A stretch of 56,126 bases of DNA from a virus: IMG/VR virus record IMGVR_UViG_3300042988_000513, positions 1-56,126 of that record; one strand, given 5' to 3'. Below the pieces are notes generated by a model. That model did no database searches. It saw only the letters and a program-made list of their open reading frames with translations, and had not been told where the DNA came from. Made by a program: the position numbers and the translations under genes. Within the stretch, counting starts at the first letter, position 1. Every line of letters starts with the position of its first letter. Below, in pieces: positions 47,383-54,210 of this stretch.

Positions 47383-47913
47383 TTACGGCTTGTGGTACTT
47401 GCGCGCCTCTATCTGGTCTCCGTACTCGGGCGTAGACGGACCAGGCGGCGACGCGGAGCGGATCCGCTTGGCGGCCTGCTCGGCGATATACTGACGCTGC
47501 CACTCTCGAGTTACGGTGGGCTCGTAGTGGTCATGGCGATGGTCGTACTTAATTGTAGCGTCGATGCCGCCAGCCTCGGCCCCGTAGCACCCGAGTGCTC
47601 GCCTGAGCGCTACAGGCTCAGGCCATCCCTCGGCGACAAGCTGGTCCCTAAACTCAATGATGCGCTTCGAGAAATGCGCAACAGAATCTGAGTGCCGATA
47701 CGGGTCGTCGACCGGAGAGACGTTCTTGGTCCGGCCGCGCTCTGCGCACGCCTTCTCTCGCCAGCGAGCCTCGATATCAAGAATCTCGGTATGGCCAAAC
47801 GATGCACGGCCCTGACGCTGGCGACCACCAATTCCGTTATCGACGAATCCGAAGCCGAGCTGCAGCCCAAACTGGACCTTCTTGTGCGTGAGACCATCTC
47901 GACGGATTCCCAT
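47383..47913 (-). CDS. Unknown protein (176 aa)
   Basis: From the ATG at MGIRRDGLTHKKVQFGLQLGFGFVDNGIGGRQRQG. It has a glycine-rich N-terminus, then HTEILDIEARWREKACAERGRTKNV and a histidine-rich segment (IKYDHRHDHYEPTVTREW), which could bind a metal. The C-terminus is Pro/Ser-rich. Located in the operon behind the repressor, where genes expressed in the lysogen (morons, exclusion factors) are common. No family recognised. Confidence 0.5.
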   Translation of the reverse strand: MGIRRDGLTHKKVQFGLQLGFGFVDNGIGGRQRQGRASFGHTEILDIEARWREKACAERGRTKNVSPVDDPYRHSDSVAHFSKRIIEFRDQLVAEGWPEPVALRRALGCYGAEAGGIDATIKYDHRHDHYEPTVTREWQRQYIAEQAAKRIRSASPPGPSTPEYGDQIEARKYHKP

Positions 47914-47929
47914 GACTCCTCCAACCGCA

Positions 47930-48106
47930 TTACTGCGGCATGTCTGGACCACGCTGCACGAACGGACGATCGCCGATTCCAACGATGACGACAGGAGAAG
48001 ATGAGACGCTTTCCAGTGCCCGCCGAACCTGGCGCAACGCGATTGCTCGGCCGAGCAGATACCCAACGATGCCTGCCAGCGGCAGGCCGCACGCGAAGAA
48101 GATCAT
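47930..48106 (-). CDS. Small membrane protein (58 aa)
   Basis: The ATG is chosen because it overlaps the previous stop as ATGA. MIFFACGLPLAGIVGYLLGRAIALRQVRRALESVSSSPVVIVGIGDRPFVQRGPDMPQ: one TM helix at residues 2-19, then a basic amphipathic segment and a short cytoplasmic or periplasmic tail. In a lysogen such a protein could act in superinfection exclusion, but there is no direct evidence. Confidence 0.5.
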   Translation of the reverse strand: MIFFACGLPLAGIVGYLLGRAIALRQVRRALESVSSSPVVIVGIGDRPFVQRGPDMPQ

Positions 48107-48309
48107 GATGTATGCACCCCGCACTTTTGGGCCTGACCCCCATCACGCCCGGTGCGCAGCATATCCACCGACTGGGGGTGGAACGCTACTGCTCCAGTGT
48201 GCGGGTGGGTGACTGTACGCTCGCTTGCCTCTAGGCCAGATGGCCGAGTCCAGCGTGCGCCTTCTTGTCTCAGTTGCGTTGACCTCATGTCAAGAACTTT
48301 ATCAGACAC
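48103..48309 (-). CDS. Unknown protein encoded next to the repressor (68 aa)
   Basis: GTG-type start about 35 bases after the repressor stop, and ATGA overlap with the small membrane protein gene. SDKVLDMRSTQLRQEGARWTRPSGLEASERTVTHPHTGAVAFHPQSVDMLRTGRDGGQAQKCGVHTS after Met. No fold recognised. Support is mainly the overlap and position. It begins just beyond a palindrome that could be an operator. Confidence 0.4.
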   Translation of the reverse strand: MSDKVLDMRSTQLRQEGARWTRPSGLEASERTVTHPHTGAVAFHPQSVDMLRTGRDGGQAQKCGVHTS

Positions 48310-48322
48310 GAGGCGCCGGAGT

Positions 48323-48334
48323 CAAGCCGGCTTG
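48323..48334. promoter_or_regulatory. Palindrome CAAGCCGGCTTG (candidate distal operator)
   Basis: A perfect 12-base palindrome directly after the repressor stop. It differs by one base from CAAGTCGGCTTG at 48792-48803 in the divergent promoter region, and the 11-mer CCGGCTTGTCC is found at both ends of the repressor gene (48327 and 48774). This is a candidate second binding site for the repressor. Confidence 0.5.
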
Positions 48335-48344
48335 TCCTTGTCGG

Positions 48345-48743
48345 CTATCCCTCCGAGATTTTCTTAGCAATTGCCAGCCAGTCGCTAGCAGCGAGCTTCG
48401 CCTCTGGAGCGCTCTTTCCGATGGACTCTAGAATGTCCTTGATCCTGCCTGGGCGCTCTCCGCTGGCCACCTGTGCCGCAGTAAGACCACCAGACTGAGG
48501 TGGTCCTGGCGTCAAGACGAACACGCCGCTCGCGTCTCTATATAGAAGCTTTCCGTGCTCGCCGAGCGCCTTTTCGGCCTTCTTGGCAAAGTCTAGGCTT
48601 GGACGCCTGGTCGCTCCGGTCTCAACCAGGGACACGGACTGCTTGGTGTAGCCCATCCTCTCGGCAAGCTGCTCCTGGGTTATGCCTAGCTTCTCCCTGG
48701 CTTCCTTCAGCCTCTTGCCAAACCAGCTTTCGCTTTCGTCCAT
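48345..48743 (-). CDS. XRE/CI-type transcriptional repressor
   Basis: A 132-residue protein. Residues about 5-60 form a lambda-repressor-like helix-turn-helix (FGKRLKEAREKLGITQEQLAERMGYTKQSVSLVETGATRRPSLDFAKKAEKAL). The C-terminal half has no LexA/CI peptidase motif (no Ser-Lys pair seen), so RecA-driven self-cleavage is not expected and induction must work otherwise. The ATG has GGAGG seven bases upstream. It is divergent from the early rightward genes and flanked by palindromic operators, and likely controls lysogeny. Confidence 0.85.
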   Translation of the reverse strand: MDESESWFGKRLKEAREKLGITQEQLAERMGYTKQSVSLVETGATRRPSLDFAKKAEKALGEHGKLLYRDASGVFVLTPGPPQSGGLTAAQVASGERPGRIKDILESIGKSAPEAKLAASDWLAIAKKISEG

Positions 48744-48763
48744 GGCCACCCTCCATGTAGCAC

Positions 48764-48792
48764 GTTATACCACCCGGCTTGTCCGCGCAAGC
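48764..48792 (-). promoter_or_regulatory. Leftward promoter of the repressor
   Basis: On the minus strand TATAAC makes a good -10 at 48764-48769, with TTGCGC 15 bases upstream as a weak -35. The inverted repeat GCTTG-TCCGCG-CAAGC (48777-48792) overlaps the -35 region, suggesting autoregulation. The -10 context GTATAACGTGC loosely resembles the late promoter motif. Confidence 0.5.
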
Positions 48793-48839
48793 AAGTCGGC
48801 TTGACTCTGACAAGAGCGCTATGGTACGCTTCTCTTGTC
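48792..48839 (+). promoter_or_regulatory. Rightward early promoter with overlapping operators
   Basis: TTGACT at 48801-48806 is a good -35, with TACGCT 18 bases on as a possible -10. The palindrome CAAGTCGGCTTG (48792-48803) overlaps the -35. A longer interrupted palindrome (GACAAGAGCG...CGCT.CTCTTGTC, 48809-48839) covers the spacer and -10. Repressor bound here would shut off the recombination/integrase operon. Confidence 0.55.
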
Positions 48840-48985
48840 GTTGGGCACCGGGCGGGCAGCAAGGGCGTCGGCGGGAAGCACGTCAGGCTCCAGCAGGAGC
48901 GACATGACGGCGGGCCAGGCGACGAGGCGAGAGGCGAAGTTTCCTGGCTGTTAGTCCAACACTTAACACTACCTGGGGTGCTGGA

Positions 48986-49288
48986 ATGTATACCGGCTGC
49001 CTGTTCGCGTCCGAATTTGAGCTGACGGCTGCGCTCGGGCGGCCAAGGCCTGATGAGAATCGAAAAGCGGGCGACCCGTCGGGGTCATTGGATGGCCTCG
49101 ACGGGGCGCTTTCCAGGGTCTTCCAGTTGCTCGGTGAGGCGCGCGAAGCGTCGAAGCGTGCCGACGAGGCTTGCCGGCGCCTGCGCAGGGCGCTCGGCGG
49201 CACGTCGCCACAGACCCCAGATCCTGACGATTTGCCCCCGCTCATCCCTGGCGAACCAATCCCCGACTGGCTCAAGGAGACCGAATGA
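48986..49288 (+). CDS. Unknown early protein, helical with proline-rich end (100 aa)
   Basis: First clear gene of the rightward operon, after a leader of about 150 bases. MYTGCLFASEFELTAALGRPRPDENRKAGDPSGSLDGLDGALSRVFQLLGEAREASKRADEACRRLRRALGGTSPQTPDPDDLPPLIPGEPIPDWLKETE. A helical, heptad-like middle (residues about 45-75) and an acidic/proline C-terminus. First early genes often antagonise host functions; nothing specific is seen here. Overlaps the next gene by ATGA. Confidence 0.55.
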   Translation: MYTGCLFASEFELTAALGRPRPDENRKAGDPSGSLDGLDGALSRVFQLLGEAREASKRADEACRRLRRALGGTSPQTPDPDDLPPLIPGEPIPDWLKETE

Positions 49289-49473
49289 TGATCGCCGCCG
49301 CGTTTGTGAGTGGTTCGCTCCTCGGGGTCATCTTCGGCGCCCTTGCCGCTCGCGAGGTCCACTTTCAGAACATTAAGGAGTCGCTGGACGAGTCTTGGCG
49401 GCACGGCTTTGACAGCGCGCTTATCCGCTTCCGGCGCTCCGGAATCCGCGAATGGCTCGACGAGGAGGTGTGA
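49285..49473 (+). CDS. Small membrane protein (62 aa)
   Basis: MMIAAAFVSGSLLGVIFGALAAREVHFQNIKESLDESWRHGFDSALIRFRRSGIREWLDEEV. One N-terminal TM helix (residues 2-22), then an amphipathic cytoplasmic helix. Overlaps the previous stop as ATGA. It could anchor or modify a membrane target such as a host transporter; function unknown. Confidence 0.6.
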   Translation: MMIAAAFVSGSLLGVIFGALAAREVHFQNIKESLDESWRHGFDSALIRFRRSGIREWLDEEV

Positions 49474-49474
49474 A

Positions 49475-50188
49475 ATGGACGCCACTACCCTAAACGCAAT
49501 ACTCGCCGACCACGCCAAATGGCTAAGTGGCGACCCGACCGGTAATCGCGCGGACCTGAGACGCGCGGACCTGAGCGGCGCGGACCTGAGCGGCGCGAAC
49601 CTGAGCGGCGCGGACCTGAGCGGCGCGGACCTGAGCGGCGCGGACCTGAGACGCGCGGACCTGAGCGGCGCGAACCTGGGCGACGCGGACCTGAGCGGCG
49701 CGGACCTGAGCGGCGCGAACCTGGGCGACGCGAACCTGCACGGCGCGAACCTGGGCGACGCGGACCTGAGACGCGCGGACCTGAGCGGCGCGGACCTGAG
49801 CGGCGCGGACCTGGGCGACGCGGACCTGAGACGCGCGGACCTGAGCGGCGCGGACCTGAGCGGCGCGAACCTATCTCATTTCCAAATATGTCCAGAGGAA
49901 GGCTCGTTTACTGCCTTCAAAAAGGTGACCGGAGCCATACTGACTCTCGAAATTCCGGCCGACGCACAGAGGACGTCCTCCCCTGTTGGGCGCAAGTGCC
50001 GCGCGTCCAAGGCCCGCGTGGTCTCTGCTAGCGCCGAAGGTACGGAGTTCCGATCCGAACACAACTCTAATTTTGTCTACCGCATCGGAGAAACGGTCGT
50101 TCCAGATCCCTACGATCCAGATATCCGCGTGGAGTGTACTCACGGCATTCATTTTTTCATGACGCGCAAAGAGGCGGAGGAATACTGA
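49475..50188 (+). CDS. Pentapeptide-repeat protein with C-terminal DUF5758-like domain
   Basis: A 237-residue protein. Residues 26-135 are 22 consecutive A(D/N)Lxx pentapeptides, which should fold as a right-handed quadrilateral beta-helix that can mimic DNA (as in gyrase-binding Qnr/MfpA proteins). The remaining ~100 residues end in VECTHGIHFFMTRKEAEEY, a domain often fused to phage pentapeptide repeats. Ribosome site GAGGAGG precedes the ATG. Early expression suggests a host-takeover role such as gyrase or nuclease interference; that is inference. Confidence 0.88.
   Translation: MDATTLNAILADHAKWLSGDPTGNRADLRRADLSGADLSGANLSGADLSGADLSGADLRRADLSGANLGDADLSGADLSGANLGDANLHGANLGDADLRRADLSGADLSGADLGDADLRRADLSGADLSGANLSHFQICPEEGSFTAFKKVTGAILTLEIPADAQRTSSPVGRKCRASKARVVSASAEGTEFRSEHNSNFVYRIGETVVPDPYDPDIRVECTHGIHFFMTRKEAEEY
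49550..49879 (+). repeat. 22 tandem 15-base repeats (GCG GAC CTG AGC GGC type)
   Basis: Units follow GCG(G/A)ACCTGxxxxxx with almost no silent variation, using only four or five codon variants at positions 4-5 (AGCGGC, AGACGC, GGCGAC, CACGGC). Such DNA-level identity means recent expansion or repeated unequal exchange, so copy number may differ between relatives. Confidence 0.9.
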
Positions 50189-50189
50189 C

Positions 50190-50393
50190 ATGGCCCCGCG
50201 AATCATCGCCCAGTGTCGCAACTGCGGATACGCGCACACCGTCAAGAGCTGGCTCCGGCTCGAGCACATTTCGGCAGACAAGCAGGAGTCCCGGCGACGA
50301 TGCGAATGCGGGCACGACCTCGGAGTTACCATCGTTGAGTTCATGGCGGCGGCATCATACGAACAGCGGCGCGCATTCCTGGAGGGTCGATGA
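50190..50393 (+). CDS. Small zinc-ribbon protein (67 aa)
   Basis: MAPRIIAQCRNCGYAHTVKSWLRLEHISADKQESRRRCECGHDLGVTIVEFMAAASYEQRRAFLEGR. CRNC and CECG pairs separated by about 25 residues form a zinc ribbon. It starts right after the pentapeptide gene and overlaps the next gene (ATGA). Probably a small regulatory or nucleic-acid-binding factor. Confidence 0.6.
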   Translation: MAPRIIAQCRNCGYAHTVKSWLRLEHISADKQESRRRCECGHDLGVTIVEFMAAASYEQRRAFLEGR

Positions 50394-50644
50394 CAAGGAT
50401 TCCTCGCAGCGAATTCGACCCGGATCAAACCTGGTATGTCTTGAGCGTGGACGAGGACGGAGAGCCAGACTTTGAGCGTCAGGACGGCCCGATGACGCGC
50501 GAAGAGGCCGTTGCTTGGAGGAATCGCTGGATTGGCGAGCGGCTGGAAATCGTGAAGGACGATAAGCTCGCAGAGGAGCACCAGTTTCGCGAGCCATGGG
50601 CGGTTGCTGAGGCGCAGCGTCGGAAGGTGTGTGGAGAGCGGTAA
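50390..50644 (+). CDS. Unknown early protein (84 aa)
   Basis: MTRIPRSEFDPDQTWYVLSVDEDGEPDFERQDGPMTREEAVAWRNRWIGERLEIVKDDKLAEEHQFREPWAVAEAQRRKVCGER. Acidic N-terminal half, then a helical end. The 'GPMTREEAVAWRNRW' segment resembles a small alpha/beta host-interaction fold, but no family is certain. It ends 19 bases before the recT-like gene. Confidence 0.5.
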   Translation: MTRIPRSEFDPDQTWYVLSVDEDGEPDFERQDGPMTREEAVAWRNRWIGERLEIVKDDKLAEEHQFREPWAVAEAQRRKVCGER

Positions 50645-50663
50645 CTTATCAAAGGAGCTAGTT

Positions 50664-51494
50664 ATGGCTAACGACATTATCCCTTTCGCGCCGAAGAGCC
50701 TTGACGAGGCGCTTACCGTCTCCAAGCAGATCGCCACGTCGGCGCTGATTCCAGGCGACTTGCGCCAGAAGCCGCAGGACGTTTTGGTCACGATCCTCGC
50801 TGGCCAGGAATTGGGCCTCGGGCCCATGCAGAGCATCAGGGGCTTGTATGTCGTCAACGGCAAGCCGGTCATGTCTTCCGATATGATGGTTGCGCTCTGT
50901 CTCAGAAGCTCCGCTTGTGAGTATTTCCAATTGGTTGAGAGTACGCCAGGGAGGGCCACTTACGAGGCCAAGCGTCGAGGGGCCCCGAAGCCGGTTCAGA
51001 TGAGCTTCACAATCGAGCAGGCGCGAGCGGCCGGCCTGACCGGAAAGGGAACCTGGAAGAGCTATCCCGACGCCATGCTCAGGGCCCGCGCGGCTTCGTC
51101 GCTGGCTAGGGCGGTTTTTCCGGATTTGGTTGCCGGCGTCTACGAGCCCGGCGAGGCCGAGGAGTTCAGGCGATCCGATAGGGCTCGGGACGTGACGCCG
51201 ATTCCTGCGGCCCCGGTTGCTCCTACAGTCGTGCCGCCGGAGCCTCCTCCGATTGAAGACGCAGAGGTCGTTGAGTCTGTTGCGCAGCCCGCGCCGGATC
51301 CATCTGTGGAGTCCAGCGTTGCGGACGAGCTAATGGCGATGATCGGCTCGACGGACTCCAGGGATACGCTCAAGGCCGTCGCCCCGAAGATCCAGCAGGC
51401 GAAGGACGGCGGTTTCATTTCGGATGACGAGTTGCAGATCCTGCGTCAGGCATACGGTGAGCGGCAGGCTGCGCTCAAGGCCGGTGGAAAGTGA
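50664..51494 (+). CDS. RecT-like single-strand annealing protein
   Basis: A 276-residue protein from the ATG that follows AAAGGAG. The segment LAGQELGLGPMQSIRGLYVVNGKPVMSSDMMVALCLRS, then ...KRRGAPKPVQMSFTIEQARAAGLTGKGTWKSYPDAMLRARAASSLARAVFPDLVAGVY, is the conserved core of a RecT-type annealase family of phages. The C-terminal ~80 residues are a Pro/acidic linker and a helical tail. It pairs homologous ssDNA and works with the nuclease encoded next, whose GTG overlaps the stop as GTGA, as a RecE/RecT-type recombination pair. Confidence 0.87.
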   Translation: MANDIIPFAPKSLDEALTVSKQIATSALIPGDLRQKPQDVLVTILAGQELGLGPMQSIRGLYVVNGKPVMSSDMMVALCLRSSACEYFQLVESTPGRATYEAKRRGAPKPVQMSFTIEQARAAGLTGKGTWKSYPDAMLRARAASSLARAVFPDLVAGVYEPGEAEEFRRSDRARDVTPIPAAPVAPTVVPPEPPPIEDAEVVESVAQPAPDPSVESSVADELMAMIGSTDSRDTLKAVAPKIQQAKDGGFISDDELQILRQAYGERQAALKAGGK

Positions 51495-52588
51495 CCACAT
51501 TCAGCAAGTTGGAGCGTCTCAGCGCATGCCTTGGAGAGGCTGTCTTTCCGGGCTGCTCGTCAACGGGAGAGGCCGCTACCAAGGGCAACGCGTATCACGA
51601 TGCCATGGCGACGGCCATCAACACCGCAGATGCCTCCAAGGCTCCGACTGGCTCTGAGGCGATTGCTCATCGGCTAATCGAGGCCAAGGCGACGGCCGAA
51701 GTTGCGTATGCGTATGACCCGGCCAAGGATTCCGCGCGCGTATTGGGCGTGAACATCGGGCGAAATTACCAGCTGAAGCCAGGAGAGATTGCCGGCACGG
51801 CAGACGTCGTTATGGTCAATGGCGACTGCGTTACGGTTTACGACTGGAAAACTGGTCACAAGGCTCTTCCGCATCCAAGCGAGTCCTGGCAACTCAGGGC
51901 GCTGGCGCTAGCAGCATGCAGGACGACTGGAGCCGGCAACGCCATCATCGGATACGGCCGAGTTGCCGACGAAGAGGCTCCGGTTCTTGTGACCGACACC
52001 ATGGACTGCTTCGACCTGGACTGGTTCGCCGGGGAGCTGTTTGGGCTGCTGGCGGCCGCCGACCGAGCACTCAAGGACTACACTGAGCACAATATGCTGC
52101 CGCGTCTGGCCGAGGGTCCCCAGTGCGACTATTGCGAGGCCTTCGCATTTTGCCCAGCCAAGCATGCGCTGGCGCGCTCGATGGCTGCTGACCTGGCTGG
52201 ACTGGAAGCCGGAATTGAGGCTCTGACGCTGGAGCAGGCCGGGTCCGTTTTGGAGAAGGTCCAGGCGGCCGAGGCTGTGCTTGAACGCATCAAGTCTTCT
52301 CTAAAGGAGAGGGCGCAGCGAACGCCGATTCCGCTGCCATCGGGCGGGCGATGGGCGGCAGTCGAGACCAGGCGCGAAAGCGTGGACGGCCGCGTTGCCC
52401 TGGCTGCTCTGGCCGAACATATCGGCTGGGCCGAGGCGTCCAAGGCTGTCAAAACACTAACGAAGGAAGCGATTAAGTCTGCTGCCGGAGAAAAGGCTAC
52501 GGAAATCCTGCAGACTATCCGCAATCGGGGCGGTATCAGGCAGAGCGTTTTTGCTCAGATGCGCACACTGAACGGGGCAAAGGAATGA
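51491..52588 (+). CDS. RecB/Cas4-like PD-(D/E)XK exonuclease with Cys cluster
   Basis: A 365-residue protein with a GTG start. GTADVVMVNGDCVTVYDWKTGHK holds the catalytic Asp and the D-x-K of the RecB family, and the helix SWQLRALALAA is the Q motif. Cysteines C13 and C22 near the start and C212-x2-C215-x5-C221 (CDYCEAFAFC) match the layout of Cas4/AddB iron-sulphur nucleases. The C-terminal ~130 residues are helical. It likely resects dsDNA ends to feed the adjacent RecT-like protein. Confidence 0.85.
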   Translation: MTTFSKLERLSACLGEAVFPGCSSTGEAATKGNAYHDAMATAINTADASKAPTGSEAIAHRLIEAKATAEVAYAYDPAKDSARVLGVNIGRNYQLKPGEIAGTADVVMVNGDCVTVYDWKTGHKALPHPSESWQLRALALAACRTTGAGNAIIGYGRVADEEAPVLVTDTMDCFDLDWFAGELFGLLAAADRALKDYTEHNMLPRLAEGPQCDYCEAFAFCPAKHALARSMAADLAGLEAGIEALTLEQAGSVLEKVQAAEAVLERIKSSLKERAQRTPIPLPSGGRWAAVETRRESVDGRVALAALAEHIGWAEASKAVKTLTKEAIKSAAGEKATEILQTIRNRGGIRQSVFAQMRTLNGAKE

Positions 52589-52767
52589 TCTCACTGGCCG
52601 AAACCAGGCGGCTTCTGCGCATTGCGTTCGAGCTGAGCGACTTGCGCGAATCGGGCGACGAGAATGGCGCGGACGCAATTTGTCTGCGCCAGGAGCGCGA
52701 CGACATTCTGGATGGGACGTATGCAGCCAAGGCGGAAGACGCTCGGGAGGCCAGGAATGACCTGTGA
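52585..52767 (+). CDS. Small helical protein (60 aa)
   Basis: MISLAETRRLLRIAFELSDLRESGDENGADAICLRQERDDILDGTYAAKAEDAREARNDL. Two acidic amphipathic helices. It starts in an ATGA overlap with the nuclease gene and overlaps the next gene by 11 bases. Function unknown. Confidence 0.55.
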   Translation: MISLAETRRLLRIAFELSDLRESGDENGADAICLRQERDDILDGTYAAKAEDAREARNDL

Positions 52768-53461
52768 AACCGGAGGCTGCAAGTATTGGTTCCGCAAGTA
52801 CGAGGAGGCCGAGCGGACACTCGAGACCGAGAAGAACAAGCGCGAGGTTGCCGAGCAGGACAGAGACCGCCTAGCCTCAGAGTGCATGGAGGTGTCAAAT
52901 TGCCGCGACGAGCTGAGCAAAGAGATCAGGGTCCGCACCGAGGAGCGCAACGCGGCGCGAAAGGATGTCGGTCTGCTGCTGGCGGCCCTGGGCTGTACGG
53001 ACGAGTTTGACGTCGCGGCTACCGGAATCGCGGAGGCAGAGCGGCTTCGCTCCAATCGCGGCATCGGCGATGGCGACATCGTAGCGGCACTTGAGGAGCG
53101 CGACGCGCTAAAGAAGCGGCTCGCGGAAGCCGAGAAGGCGACCGAGGACTACCGGCGCGACGCAGAATACTGGATCGAGAGATACGACACGACCAACGCC
53201 CGGCTCGCGGAGTCTGAGCAGAAGGGAATCGAGATGGCGCTAGCCGCGAAGGGCACAGCCGAGAAGCTCGCCGCGTCCGAGGCCCAGGCTGCGGCGATGC
53301 TCGCCGAGCTGCAAGCCGCGCGGAAGGTGGTCGAGGCGGCGGACGCCACGGTGCGGCGTATGGACTCGCCACCGTTCTGGCCGGAGCCGGGAGAGATAGA
53401 CGACCAGCGCGCCGCCCTCTTTGATTACCGCGCCGCGACCGGGAAGGAGAAAAGCGAATGA
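52757..53461 (+). CDS. Long coiled-coil protein (234 aa)
   Basis: MTCETGGCKYWFRKYEEAERTLETEKNKREVAEQDRDRLASECMEVSNC... then a short break near a predicted turn (VGLLLAALGCTDEFDV) and a second coiled coil (AALEERDALKKRLAEAEKATEDYRRDAEYWIERYDTTNARLAESE...). Strong heptad character over most of its length. In phages such proteins are early scaffolds or membrane-tethered modulators, but no domain is recognisable. Both ends overlap neighbours. Confidence 0.6.
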   Translation: MTCETGGCKYWFRKYEEAERTLETEKNKREVAEQDRDRLASECMEVSNCRDELSKEIRVRTEERNAARKDVGLLLAALGCTDEFDVAATGIAEAERLRSNRGIGDGDIVAALEERDALKKRLAEAEKATEDYRRDAEYWIERYDTTNARLAESEQKGIEMALAAKGTAEKLAASEAQAAAMLAELQAARKVVEAADATVRRMDSPPFWPEPGEIDDQRAALFDYRAATGKEKSE

Positions 53462-53664
53462 GACGAACGCTGATAGCCGAGATTCCGATCCAGGTAACCG
53501 CAGACGGATGGGACGAGAAGGGCATGCGATTGTTGCTGGCACAGGTGCTGCGCGACATCCATTTAGACGTATGTGGAGCCGGGTATTTCACGCCTAGTAG
53601 GTGTATTGGCTACTCGTATAGGGCCCTTGTAGGTGGTCGGAGCTGGAAGGAGCCGAGCGAATGA
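53458..53664 (+). CDS. Small unknown protein (68 aa)
   Basis: MRRTLIAEIPIQVTADGWDEKGMRLLLAQVLRDIHLDVCGAGYFTPSRCIGYSYRALVGGRSWKEPSE. A short alpha/beta fold with aromatic turns. ATGA overlap on both sides. Confidence 0.5.
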   Translation: MRRTLIAEIPIQVTADGWDEKGMRLLLAQVLRDIHLDVCGAGYFTPSRCIGYSYRALVGGRSWKEPSE

Positions 53665-53828
53665 CCCTCTCCGAGTTCGAAGGCCGAGTAGCGCGCCGCC
53701 GACGCATTACGGGAGAGACGCATAGCGCCGCCTCAAAGGCGCTACTCGAGCAGCTCCGGCAGACCAGAGCGATTACCGAGGCGGAGCACGCTGAGTTTGA
53801 GCGGCACGGGAAAGGACGAGCGGCATGA
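53661..53828 (+). CDS. Tiny helical protein (55 aa)
   Basis: MTLSEFEGRVARRRRITGET then HSAASKALLEQLRQTRAITEAEHAEFERHGKGRAA. A basic N-terminus and a charged helix. It is linked to both neighbours by ATGA overlaps, which is the main support. Confidence 0.5.
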   Translation: MTLSEFEGRVARRRRITGETHSAASKALLEQLRQTRAITEAEHAEFERHGKGRAA

Positions 53829-53980
53829 GCTTCGTTGTCTACGACGCCGCGCTACAGCACATGTCGCTGGTGCTGCGGCACGGCGGGAAGCTAGTGCTAA
53901 TACACAAAGCTACCGGCGAGATAATGGCGGACGTGAAGCCAAGACCGGCGAAGAAGAATAGGAAGACGGGGGCGCGATGA
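53825..53980 (+). CDS. Tiny basic protein (51 aa)
   Basis: MSFVVYDAALQHMSLVLRHG then GKLVLIHKATGEIMADVKPRPAKKNRKTGAR. A short beta-rich core and a lysine/arginine-rich tail. It overlaps both neighbours (ATGA). Function unknown; the tail suggests nucleic-acid contact. Confidence 0.45.
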   Translation: MSFVVYDAALQHMSLVLRHGGKLVLIHKATGEIMADVKPRPAKKNRKTGAR

Positions 53981-54210
53981 GCTACGGAAAGCGAGACGCG
54001 GAGATTCACAGCAAGATCATGAAGCGCGCCGAAGGAAAGATTAAGACGGGGTACGTCGTGCTATGGCGAGGCAGGGTCCGTAAGGGGTTTGCTTCCATGG
54101 AGGTAGACGTTGAGTTTTTCTCGTCAAAGGAGGACGCCGAGCAGCATGTCTTGGACTGGGACTCGGAACTAACACGTGGCGTCGTCTGCAAGGTCGAGTG
54201 GGAGGAGTAA
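53977..54210 (+). CDS. Small unknown protein (77 aa)
   Basis: MSYGKRDAEIHSKIMKRAEGKIKTGYVVLWRGRVRKGFASMEVDVEFFSSKEDAEQHVLDWDSELTRGVVCKVEWEE. A compact alpha/beta pattern (helix, two strands, helix, strand). Its stop overlaps the next start as TAATG. Not recognised. Confidence 0.5.
   Translation: MSYGKRDAEIHSKIMKRAEGKIKTGYVVLWRGRVRKGFASMEVDVEFFSSKEDAEQHVLDWDSELTRGVVCKVEWEE

Noticed and set aside
48904-48954. A 16-codon leader frame (MTAGQATRREAKFPGC) after CAGGAG.
   Set aside because: It is too short and lacks attenuator structure; kept only as a possibility.
48801-49025. A 74-codon plus-strand frame across the early leader.
   Set aside because: Its start lies on the promoter -35 and it overlaps the better supported gene at 48986. 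No ribosome site was seen.
49550-49879. Regular repeats that might look like a CRISPR array.
   Set aside because: The unit is 15 bases with no unique spacers and it is an in-frame pentapeptide repeat.
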